Of a stretch of 18,780 nucleotides of DNA, positions 1 to 6,154 are shown one piece after another. Origin of the DNA: Thermoproteota archaeon. GTDB lineage: Archaea > Thermoproteota > Thermoprotei > Thermoproteales > Thermocladiaceae. Each line of letters opens with the position of its first letter. Position 1 is the stretch's first letter. The translations under genes were made by a program, and so were the position numbers. The DNA is taken from positions 1 through 18,780 of the forward strand of contig JAADDN010000127.1 of assembly GCA_013153895.1 (NCBI GenBank). Direction: 5' to 3'. The notes beneath the pieces are model-generated. The model did not search any database, was not told where the DNA came from, and saw only the letters and a program-made list of their open reading frames with translations.

Positions 1-251
1 ATAATTGAAAGCAGGTTATCTAGGAGCGCCTGCACCGTGTAAGATGCAGTGCCAAAAAATCAATAGATAATTGAAAGCAAGAACTGTCCATGTTATGGAT
101 ATAAGAGAATGTTTAGTGCACAAAAAATCAATAGATAATTGAAAGAAAATCTTAATGTTCTCATAAACCGAGGCAAACAGTTCAACAAAAAATCAATAGA
201 TAATTGAAAGCAGTATGTTAAAGAGCTTTACAAGAGGTATAGAAGCAGCTG

Positions 252-264
252 CAAAAAATCAATA
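252..264 (+). repeat. Truncated CRISPR repeat lacking its 3' half
   Basis: Only CAAAAAATCAATA of the repeat is present. The last 12 bases, including the ATTGAAAG handle and the expected Cas6 cut site, are replaced by unrelated sequence. The following spacer-like segment (265-302, 38 bp) is nearly normal in length, so only the repeat half appears lost. Confidence 0.85.
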
Positions 265-281
265 TACTGTGGGCATACATT

Positions 282-301
282 AACGTTAGAACGATAACGT
301 T
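282..301. repeat. Inverted repeat inside the spacer after the truncated CRISPR repeat
   Basis: AACGTTA (282-288) and TAACGTT (295-301) are perfect reverse complements around a 6-nt GAACGA loop. It could form a 7-bp stem in RNA or cruciform DNA. It lies within the 265-302 segment and could be part of a captured spacer. Confidence 0.6.
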
Positions 302-466
302 TAGAAGAGTCAATAGATAATTGAGAGTACACGTCTAGGAAGAGGTCGAGAAATGGGTTACTAGTCTTCTCTAAAAGTCAATAGATGATTGAGAGGGCAA
401 ATTCTAGATTATTTTTTAAGATTTTTCGTGAAATCTTGAAGTAAAAAGTTGATAGATAATTGAAAG

Positions 467-1006
467 GTGTTATTATACGTGTTGTTTCTCTCTTTAATAA
501 CATGAGACGTATGTTCATAGTCACGGGCTGTCTCTGCCTGTGTAGATAACTGGTTACCTGTTCAAGCTTATGTATCTCCTGGTAAGCATATTCTAAGCAT
601 AGTCTAACAGCCTTCACGAAAGACTCAGACAGTATTATTGTGGAAAGAGAAGGTTTAAAAAAGAAGGGAAAATATCTATCTAGACGTGGACGAAGAGTGC
701 TATCAATACTGCAATTATTATCTAGGCACCTCCATATCTGGGTCTATAAGTATCTGAATACTTCCAATAACTTCTTTCAACTAATTTAGCTTTTCTTGCC
801 CTAGCATATATTACTAGAAATCGATAGGCGATTGAGAGTGTATATTACTTTTCTAGATAGTTACTGTAGAGAAGGAATGATAGTTAATGAAAGTTTTGAA
901 AATATTTATTGTGGAAGGGAAATAAAAGTTGAGTGGTAATGGTTGAGTGTTGCTAGCTTTGTCTCTGTGAGTTTACGTGTGAGATAGTTTTTACGTATGT
1001 GTGGAT
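467..1006. other. Intergenic region with no convincing gene
   Basis: This stretch holds the lone repeat at 814-838, a small hairpin (AAGTAT 748-753 / ATACTT 758-763), and two copies of TTATTGTGGAA (635-645 and 906-916). Each copy is followed by an A/T-rich TATA-like run (TTTAAAAAA at 654-662; AAATAAAAG at 920-928), so they could be related promoters or relics of one duplicated segment. A minus-strand open frame (617 to 378) runs through two CRISPR repeats and has no recognisable family. No tRNA or box C/D RNA was seen. Confidence 0.5.
814..838 (+). repeat. Isolated degenerate CRISPR repeat
   Basis: This 25-bp stretch matches the array repeat at 18 of 25 positions, including ATTGAGAG at its end; six of the seven differences are transitions. 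It stands 347 bp past the last array repeat with no neighbouring repeat at normal spacing. A 9-bp direct repeat TATATTACT (807-815 and 841-849) brackets it. It is probably a relic of a once longer array. Confidence 0.6.
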
Positions 1007-1096
1007 ATGGATGAGGGATCAGTGGTCGGTCCATTCTTCATTTTGGGTCTGTTTGTGAGGGGAAGGTTCATCATTTTGTTTTTATTTGTTCGTTAG
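1007..1096 (+). CDS. Possible small hydrophobic ORF (29 aa)
   Basis: ATG at 1007 opens a 29-codon frame with an acidic start (MDEG) and then an almost wholly hydrophobic stretch rich in F, I, L and V with two arginines near its middle. It ends at TAG 1094-1096, overlapping the TTG start of the next ORF in another frame. It could be a short membrane peptide, or the first part of the next ORF separated by a frameshift. It lies in very G+T-rich DNA, where hydrophobic frames arise easily, so it is weakly supported. No family is recognised. Confidence 0.2.
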   Translation: MDEGSVVGPFFILGLFVRGRFIILFLFVR

Positions 1097-1409
1097 GTTT
1101 TTATTGTTTATTTTGTGTTTTCTTATTGTAATGTCTGTGGTTGGGTCTTTCTTTAAGGTTGTTGGAGTTGTTGTTCTTTTTGTATTGTTTTTTGCTTTTG
1201 TTTATGTTGTTTCTTGTACTTCCTGGTTTAGGAGTTGGTATAGGGGGTTTATTTCTGATGTTGCTTCTTTTTCGCCTACTCTTGCAAGTTTTGTGAGGGT
1301 TGTTTGTCATTATTTGTTTTTGTTCTCCTACTATTGTTATCTAGTGGTTAAGCTTGTGATAGAGTTTTTCAGTAGTTTAATATATAATGCTAGACCTGTA
1401 AGTGTTTGA
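1086..1409 (+). CDS. Hypothetical small integral membrane protein
   Basis: This 107-aa frame has likely transmembrane segments near residues 3-22, 24-43 and 70-98. Between them lies a short, more polar stretch (about 45-68) with W, R and D residues. It ends 3 nt before the aminotransferase ATG, so the two could be co-transcribed. The annotated start is a TTG with only a distant GAGGGG (1057-1062) upstream; an internal ATG at 1131 is the alternative. Its DNA is extremely G+T-rich (102 of 120 bases in 1081-1200), unlike the purine-rich coding strands elsewhere in the window. It could therefore be a fortuitous frame in biased DNA, or the main part of a frameshifted gene beginning at 1007. I recognise no family. 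Confidence 0.4.
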   Translation: MFVRFLLFILCFLIVMSVVGSFFKVVGVVVLFVLFFAFVYVVSCTSWFRSWYRGFISDVASFSPTLASFVRVVCHYLFLFSYYCYLVVKLVIEFFSSLIYNARPVSV

Positions 1410-1412
1410 GGT

Positions 1413-2606
1413 ATGGTGAGGAGAGTTCTCGAGTATAGACCTCTAATTCCTCAGTCTGCTCTTGACTATGTTAAGGATGTTTTTGAGAGTGGCTGTCTTG
1501 CTGGTACTTGTGGTAGGTTTGTTAAGTTGTTTGAAGATGCTTTAGCTAGGTTTCTAGGTGTTAAATATGTTATTGCTTGTTCAAGTGGTACGTCTGCTCT
1601 TCATACATGTTTAAGAAGTATTGGAGTATCTTATCGTGATGTTGTTCTTGTTCCTGGATTTACGTTTGTAGCTACTGCATCATCAGTACTTCATGCAGGT
1701 GCCATACCTTTATTCGTTGATGTTAGTTTAGATGACTTAAATATTGATCTGACAGATCTAGAATATGTTTTGAAGAGATTGAAAGATAAATCTTGTGTTA
1801 GAGCGATAATAGTAGTACATATTGGTGGCGTACCCGCAAAATTATCGGAGATATTAAACATATGTGAAGAATATAGACTAGAACTTGTAGAAGATTGTGC
1901 TCAAGCACTAGGTGCTGAATATAATGGTAAGAAGGTTGGCACATTTGGTAAAGTATCAGCATTCAGCTTCTATCCTACAAAAACTATAACTACTGGAGAA
2001 GGTGGAGCAGTTGCAACATCTGATGAAAATGTTCATAATATTGCTAGAATGTTCATAAACCATGGGGAAGATAGGAGGTATCACTACGTGATGTTAGGAT
2101 ACAACTATAGAATGAGCGAGATAAATGCTGCAATAGGATTAGCACAGTTAGAAAATATTGAATACTATATAGAGTCTAGAAGAACTTTTGCTGAAACATT
2201 TATAAGAGAAGTATCATCAAGATTAGGAGACTTAGTAAGTTTTCAGAAACCAGCACCAGGCTGTAAACCTTGTTGGAATCTTATAGAGATCTTGATAAAC
2301 TTGGAGAAGCTGAACGTATCTAGAGATAGGTTAGTTCAAGAGCTTAAAAATGAGGGTCTAAGAATTATATCTGTAGCATATCCAGAACCTTTAAACATGA
2401 GTCCACTATTTCAAAATATTGAGAATCTTCTACCATATGAGATCAATATTGAACGTGGTCTACTGTATAGAAGGTTGAAGAACTGCATGTACATATGTTC
2501 TAGAGTGATTACAGTATTAGTACCTCCTGGACTTTCTGAAGACGATGCTCATAATGCTGCGGAGATATTCATTAACGTTCTTAGAAAATTCTGTTCCAAC
2601 CTCTAA
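1413..2606 (+). CDS. DegT/DnrJ/EryC1/StrS family aminotransferase
   Basis: This is a PLP-dependent fold-type I aminotransferase of the sugar-aminotransferase class. Members transfer an amino group, usually from glutamate, to a keto sugar bound to a nucleotide, making amino sugars for surface glycans. Visible marks at normal spacing for the roughly 370-400-aa family are: the phosphate-binding SSGTSALH (residues 57-64), Asp161 in VEDCAQALGA (contacts the pyridine nitrogen), the PLP lysine Lys190 in FSFYPTK, the following TTGEGGA, and the GYNYRMSEINAAIGLAQL motif in the second half. The ATG at 1413 is preceded by GAGGT only one base away, so translation may start at the next codon (GTG) or be leaderless. 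The first 300 bases are T/G-rich and the rest uses the A-rich codons of the neighbours. It converges on the GT2 gene with a 26-bp 3' overlap. The exact sugar substrate cannot be told. Confidence 0.93.
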   Translation: MVRRVLEYRPLIPQSALDYVKDVFESGCLAGTCGRFVKLFEDALARFLGVKYVIACSSGTSALHTCLRSIGVSYRDVVLVPGFTFVATASSVLHAGAIPLFVDVSLDDLNIDLTDLEYVLKRLKDKSCVRAIIVVHIGGVPAKLSEILNICEEYRLELVEDCAQALGAEYNGKKVGTFGKVSAFSFYPTKTITTGEGGAVATSDENVHNIARMFINHGEDRRYHYVMLGYNYRMSEINAAIGLAQLENIEYYIESRRTFAETFIREVSSRLGDLVSFQKPAPGCKPCWNLIEILINLEKLNVSRDRLVQELKNEGLRIISVAYPEPLNMSPLFQNIENLLPYEINIERGLLYRRLKNCMYICSRVITVLVPPGLSEDDAHNAAEIFINVLRKFCSNL

Positions 2607-3558
2607 GAACATGTACGAGCATTAGCTCTATACTTGAGCCAACTAGCCATGCTGGCAAGATACCTGTAACTGCTTTCAGAAACGTTTTTGCTACTGTTGA
2701 AGCTATCTCAGATGTAGATATTGCTCCAATACCGATATGTTTCCTCAATATTAACCATCTTACAACTATTCCTAACGCTATTACAGATATTCCGAGAAGA
2801 GGATTCAAAATATCTAATATGGGGGCTATTATGAGTGCTATTGCTACATATTTAAAAGTGAAGTATTCTGACAATCTTATGAGATCTATAACATAGTTTA
2901 TGATCTCTCTCGCACGAAGCTTGCTTCTACCATATAACCTTCTCCTAAATATTATAGGTATCTCACATATCTTTCCATTTCTACCACAGTTCTTTATGAC
3001 TTGTAGAATTATCTTGTAACCTTTCAACTTCGTTTCACGTGGCGCCAGCTCACGTTTTACTGCGAAGAACCCGCTCATCACGTCTCTTACTTTCCGTGTC
3101 TCTGGTAGTAGTATCCATGCTAGTATTCTAGCTCCAAGTGAGACTGCTCGTCTGAAACCTTTCAATCCCTCGTCTCTTCCACCAGGAACATATCTAGACC
3201 CTATCACCAGGTCGAACCCCTTCTCAAGCATGCTGATCATCTCAGGAATCTTCTCAGGAGGATGCTGAAGATCAGCATCCATGAGAACTAGATACCTTCC
3301 TCTAGCTGCTGAGAATCCTGTAACTGCTGCAGAAGCTAGACCCTGCTTGCTATCTCTAACTATGACACGTACAGGATATCTATTAGCTAGCTCTATAGCT
3401 CTCTCATAGGTCTTATCAGGACTATTATCATCAACTATTATCACCTCATAACTGTACTTCCCTCTCAAGGCCTCATCAATCTTCTCTAGAAGTATTGGAA
3501 TGTTATCAGCCTCATTATATGTTGGTACAATTATGCTTACAGTAACATGATCATCCAT
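2581..3558 (-). CDS. GT2 glycosyltransferase, dolichyl-phosphate mannosyltransferase (DPM1)-like
   Basis: The 325-aa protein has an N-terminal GT-A domain: SIIVPTYNEADNI (residues 8-20), VIIVDDNSPDKT (39-50), and the metal/nucleotide-binding DADLQHPPE (94-102), a signature of polyprenyl-phosphate mannosyl- and glucosyltransferases. YGRSKL (209-214) is also typical of DPM synthases. Hydrophobic segments at about 237-270 and 293-316 suggest a C-terminal membrane anchor, as in archaeal DPMS. The likely reaction is sugar transfer from GDP-mannose (or a similar nucleotide sugar) to dolichyl phosphate on the cytoplasmic face, supplying N-glycosylation or GPI-like glycan assembly. A TATA-like box lies 29 nt upstream, so the mRNA is probably near-leaderless. 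The donor sugar is inferred from the family. Confidence 0.92.
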   Translation of the reverse strand: MDDHVTVSIIVPTYNEADNIPILLEKIDEALRGKYSYEVIIVDDNSPDKTYERAIELANRYPVRVIVRDSKQGLASAAVTGFSAARGRYLVLMDADLQHPPEKIPEMISMLEKGFDLVIGSRYVPGGRDEGLKGFRRAVSLGARILAWILLPETRKVRDVMSGFFAVKRELAPRETKLKGYKIILQVIKNCGRNGKICEIPIIFRRRLYGRSKLRAREIINYVIDLIRLSEYFTFKYVAIALIIAPILDILNPLLGISVIALGIVVRWLILRKHIGIGAISTSEIASTVAKTFLKAVTGILPAWLVGSSIELMLVHVLRGWNRIF

Positions 3559-3581
3559 TTCTCAGACTTGTCTAATCTCTC

Positions 3582-3592
3582 TAATATATTAA
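3582..3592 (-). promoter_or_regulatory. TATA box of the GT2 gene
   Basis: Read on the minus strand this is TTAATATATTA, centred about 29 nt before the ATG at 3558. That spacing places transcription start within a few bases of the start codon. Confidence 0.55.
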
Positions 3593-3663
3593 GGTTATCC
3601 TTGTTCGACATATATCACATGCTGGTTAGACGATAAGCGAATTCGGCAGAGAAATCTCTATAC

Positions 3664-3699
3664 AAAAAGTATAACAAGACCCTGACATATAATATATTA
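3664..3699 (+). promoter_or_regulatory. Probable promoter region of the por operon
   Basis: Two A/T-rich candidates lie before the porG GTG at 3704: AAAAAGTATAA (3665-3675) at a leaderless-like distance, and CATATAATATATTA (3686-3699), a better TATA match but only about 12 nt from the GTG. No other in-frame start lies close downstream, so the first is more consistent with the GTG. The choice is unresolved. Confidence 0.35.
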
Positions 3700-3703
3700 C
3701 TCA

Positions 3704-4261
3704 GTGTCTTCCCGACAAGAAATCTCCATAAGATGGCATGGGCGAGGTGGACAGGGAGCTGTAACAGCTGCTCAAGTAGTAGCAACATGTGCAATAATGA
3801 AGGGACTATATGCTCAAGCATTTCCAGAGTTTGGACCTGAGAGGAGAGGTGCTCCTGTAAAAGCATATACTAGACTCAGCACTAGACCTATCAGACATAG
3901 AGAACCCATAGTCAGCCCTGACTACCTGGTCATACTAGATCCATCACTTCTCGAGCTTCCAGCAACTTTAGAAGGCGCTCGAGATGATACTATACTCGTC
4001 GTAAATTGCCCTGAGCCTCCAGAAGTTGTTAAGAGTAGGAAGTTCGGTAAGGTAGTGTATATTGATGCTACTGATGTAGCAATGAAGACTATTGGTAGAC
4101 CTATAGTGAACACTGCAATCCTTGGAGCATTACTGAGAGTTCTAGACTTAATAACTCTAGACGATATCTTGAAGAGTCTTGAGAAGTTCTTCTCTGGTAA
4201 ACTACTTGAGGTAAACAGGAAAGCGGTAGTAGAAGCTTATAATCTTGCAAAGGTGATATGA
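3704..4261 (+). CDS. porG: 2-oxoacid:ferredoxin oxidoreductase, gamma subunit
   Basis: The 185-aa protein matches the gamma subunit of pyruvate/2-oxoacid:ferredoxin oxidoreductase, the cytoplasmic enzyme that decarboxylates a 2-oxoacid to acyl-CoA and reduces ferredoxin. It has the family opening RWHGRGGQGAV (residues 10-20) and the highly conserved FPEFGPERRGAPVKAY (about 41-56), then SPDYLVILDPSLL. Length is normal. The start is a GTG nine codons before the RWHGRGGQG motif, as usual for the family. It overlaps porD (ATGA), which shows translational coupling. The substrate (pyruvate rather than 2-ketoisovalerate or another 2-oxoacid) is assigned by likeness of the alpha subunit, not proven. 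Confidence 0.93.
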   Translation: MSSRQEISIRWHGRGGQGAVTAAQVVATCAIMKGLYAQAFPEFGPERRGAPVKAYTRLSTRPIRHREPIVSPDYLVILDPSLLELPATLEGARDDTILVVNCPEPPEVVKSRKFGKVVYIDATDVAMKTIGRPIVNTAILGALLRVLDLITLDDILKSLEKFFSGKLLEVNRKAVVEAYNLAKVI

Positions 4262-4578
4262 CAATGCTCCCCAAGTGGTACGAGATTCCACTAGGAGGAG
4301 CATTAACAGAGCCTGGAAGTACTAGAAAAGTTAAGACTGGAGAATGGAGGACGTTTAGACCAGTAATAGATCAGGACAAGTGTATAAGATGTAGAATATG
4401 TTGGGCATACTGTCCAGAGGGAGCTATAAGAGAGGTAGATAGAGAGTACGTGACTTCTAAGGGAGTGAAGTATCCTGTAACGTACGAGATAGACTACTAC
4501 TACTGTAAGGGCTGTGGAATATGTGCTGAAGAATGCCCCGTAAAAGCGATAACTCTCGTAAGAGAATACGAGAAGTGA
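4258..4578 (+). CDS. porD: 2-oxoacid:ferredoxin oxidoreductase, delta (2x[4Fe-4S]) subunit
   Basis: The 106-aa protein carries two ferredoxin-type 4Fe-4S motifs: Cys42, 45, 48 and 52 (CIRCRICWAYCP) and Cys83, 86, 89 and 93 (CKGCGICAEECP). It passes electrons from the catalytic subunits toward external ferredoxin. The PLGGALTEPGST segment (11-22) and FRPVID before the first cluster are typical of PorD. Two starts are possible. The ATG at 4258 overlaps the porG stop. The ATG at 4264 sits 6 nt after AGGTGAT (4251-4257), a good Shine-Dalgarno, so it is the more likely real start and removes two residues. Confidence 0.95.
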   Translation: MTMLPKWYEIPLGGALTEPGSTRKVKTGEWRTFRPVIDQDKCIRCRICWAYCPEGAIREVDREYVTSKGVKYPVTYEIDYYYCKGCGICAEECPVKAITLVREYEK

Positions 4579-4582
4579 GAAC

Positions 4583-5761
4583 ATGCCGAGACTAGCATTA
4601 ACCTCCAACTACGCTACAGCATATGCAGTAAAGATGTGTGACGTAGATGTTATACCAGTGTACCCCATAACTCCACAGACAACGATAGCTGAGAAGCTGA
4701 GCGAGTTTGTAGCTAATGGAGAGCTTGATGCAGAGATAATACATGTAGAGAGCGAGCATAGTGCATTAAGTGCCTGTGTTGGAGCTGCTGCAGCAGGTGC
4801 TAGAGTGTTCACAGCAACATGCAGTCAAGGACTGATGCTTGCATATGAGCTACTACCAATAATGTCTGGACTTAGACTACCAGTAGTGATGGCTGTACCA
4901 TGTAGAGCACTATCAGCACCAATATCAATACATGGAGACTATATAGATCTAATGGTTGCTAGAGATGCTGGATGGATAATACTCATATCATCATGCGCAC
5001 AAGAGGTCTTCGATAACATAATACAGGCATACAAGATAGCAGAACACAGAGATGTACTACTACCAGTAATGGTAGCATACGATGGCTTCCTCATGAGTCA
5101 CACTATAGAGCCAGTAGAGGTGCCAGATGATGAGAACATTGTTAGAGAGTTCGTACCCAAGAAGAGAGAGTGGCTATACTTAGACGTTGATAAGCCAGTA
5201 ACGATGGGTCCACTAGCAGGACCAGACTGGTACTACGAGATAAGATTCCAACAGGTACCAGCAATGAAGAACGCTTACAAGATTGTTAAGGAGGTTGCAG
5301 AAGAGTTCTATAAGAAGTTTGGTAGAAAATATGACACAATTGAGCTATATAGAGCAGAAGATGCAGAATACTTAATGATAGGTTATGGAGCAGTATGGGG
5401 ATTCATACAGGAAGCAGTAGATAGACTAAGAGAGAAAGGAATAAGCATAGGAGGAATGAGAATAAGACTACTCAGACCATTACCAGTAGAAGACATAGCT
5501 AACGCACTAAAAGATAGGAAAGGCTTCATAGTGATAGACAAATGCCTAATAACAGGTATGCCCGTAGGACCAGTATTCTCAGACATCACAACAGCATTAA
5601 AACTATGTAACATAGATACTCCAGGCATAAGCGCAGTACATGGTGTAGGCCAGAGAACAATGTATATAAGAGACTTCGTAGACCTAGCAGAAAAATGTAT
5701 AGAAACGTTCAAGAGTGGAAAGATACCGAGAGAATCAATATACCTAGGATTAAGAACATAA
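4583..5761 (+). CDS. porA: 2-oxoacid:ferredoxin oxidoreductase, alpha subunit
   Basis: The 392-aa protein matches the POR alpha subunit: VIPVYPITPQTTIAEKL near residue 23, the VESEHSALSACVGAAAAGARVFTA region (domain I, part of the TPP site at the subunit interface), SQGLMLAYELL, and LPVMVAYDGFLMSHT. The second half begins with PVTMGPLAGPDWYYEIRFQQ and continues to VIDKCLITGMPVGPVFSDI. Some family positions differ: TCSQG where TSSQG is usual, and SIHGDYIDLMVARDAGW where an NIW-D-S pattern is usual. It begins 4 nt after porD. The beta (TPP-binding) subunit that normally follows is missing; minus-strand genes start at once, with a 12-bp tail overlap. Confidence 0.93.
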   Translation: MPRLALTSNYATAYAVKMCDVDVIPVYPITPQTTIAEKLSEFVANGELDAEIIHVESEHSALSACVGAAAAGARVFTATCSQGLMLAYELLPIMSGLRLPVVMAVPCRALSAPISIHGDYIDLMVARDAGWIILISSCAQEVFDNIIQAYKIAEHRDVLLPVMVAYDGFLMSHTIEPVEVPDDENIVREFVPKKREWLYLDVDKPVTMGPLAGPDWYYEIRFQQVPAMKNAYKIVKEVAEEFYKKFGRKYDTIELYRAEDAEYLMIGYGAVWGFIQEAVDRLREKGISIGGMRIRLLRPLPVEDIANALKDRKGFIVIDKCLITGMPVGPVFSDITTALKLCNIDTPGISAVHGVGQRTMYIRDFVDLAEKCIETFKSGKIPRESIYLGLRT

Positions 5762-6154
5762 TATTTCCCTAACAGCATCAACATAAGGAGACGAGGTCAT
5801 AGGTATAGCACACTCACACAAGATCCTTCTTATATTGAACCTACCATCCTGATATAGAGGCATTATCCCTCCAAGAATAGACAACATTAACCTCCTAGAC
5901 TCAAATATCTTACATACATCATCTATCGAGTACACGTACGGTTCAACACATATACCAACATCATTCAGTAAAGTCCTCCTAATTTTTGAACATTCTTCAA
6001 TAACATTATCAGTATAAGATTCTAAAATTATTAGAAGCTCAAGATCACTCATCAATGAGGGTTGTCGAGTAGTGTTGAGGATAGATACGTAAAGCAGATT
6101 ACTACTATACATCTCTAAAAGCTTATTCACTATCCTCTCAAAAAGCTCTATCAT
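5750..6154 (-). CDS. Nucleotidyltransferase-fold protein with degenerate active site
   Basis: With the ATG at 6154 the product is 134 aa. The pattern resembles archaeal MNT-type nucleotidyltransferases: an N-terminal helix (IELFERIVNKLLEMY), a strand leading to SDLELLIIL (36-44) where active members have SDIDLLVV, a mid-protein strand GICVEPYVYSIDD, and RLMLSILGGIMPLYQDGRF (89-106), which corresponds to the usual LLLDIL-DGI-LYDDG segment. The catalytic GS motif is replaced by NTTRQ and the second Asp by Glu40, so nucleotidyl transfer is unlikely. A longer frame reaches back to 6220 but would overlap the DUF72 gene by 83 nt; the 6154 start overlaps it by 17 nt and fits the fold. It is the last gene of the amrS operon. 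The role is unknown. No HEPN partner is visible, so toxin-antitoxin function is not supported. Confidence 0.65.
   Translation of the reverse strand: MIELFERIVNKLLEMYSSNLLYVSILNTTRQPSLMSDLELLIILESYTDNVIEECSKIRRTLLNDVGICVEPYVYSIDDVCKIFESRRLMLSILGGIMPLYQDGRFNIRRILCECAIPMTSSPYVDAVREILCS

Larger units (their letters stand above)
1..466 (+). CRISPR. CRISPR array, leader-distal (trailer) end
   Basis: The repeat is 25 bp, begins CAAAAAATCAATA and ends ATTGAAAG. Exact copies lie at 53-77, 121-145 and 186-210; the 3' end of another is at 1-11. A truncated copy (first 13 bases only) is at 252-264, and diverged copies are at 303-327, 371-395 and 442-466. Spacers are 12-52 (41), 78-120 (43), 146-185 (40), 211-251 (41), 265-302 (38), 328-370 (43) and 396-441 (46). 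The ATTGAAAG end matches the 8-nt 5' crRNA handle of crenarchaeal type I-A/III repeats, so transcription should run left to right with the leader beyond the left edge. Decay toward the right fits the old end of an array. No cas gene is in the window, so the subtype is inferred from repeat form only. Confidence 0.97.

Noticed and set aside
378..617. 79-aa minus-strand ORF beside the CRISPR array
   Set aside because: It starts with GTG, runs through two CRISPR repeats, has no recognisable family and no Shine-Dalgarno; more likely chance.
748..763. Small hairpin as a terminator
   Set aside because: The stem is only 6 bp of A/T-rich pairs, and no gene ends before it.
869..893. A possible further decayed CRISPR repeat (GATAGTTAATGAAAG at its end)
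   Set aside because: It needs a gap to align, and the spacing of 30 bp from the repeat at 814-838 does not fit the 38-46 bp of the array.
1101..1310. 69-aa minus-strand Asn/Lys-rich ORF
   Set aside because: It is the low-complexity antisense of the G+T-rich membrane ORF.
5750..6154. HEPN-MNT toxin-antitoxin pair
   Set aside because: No HEPN protein is next to it, and the catalytic motif is absent; its neighbours are amrS and DUF72.
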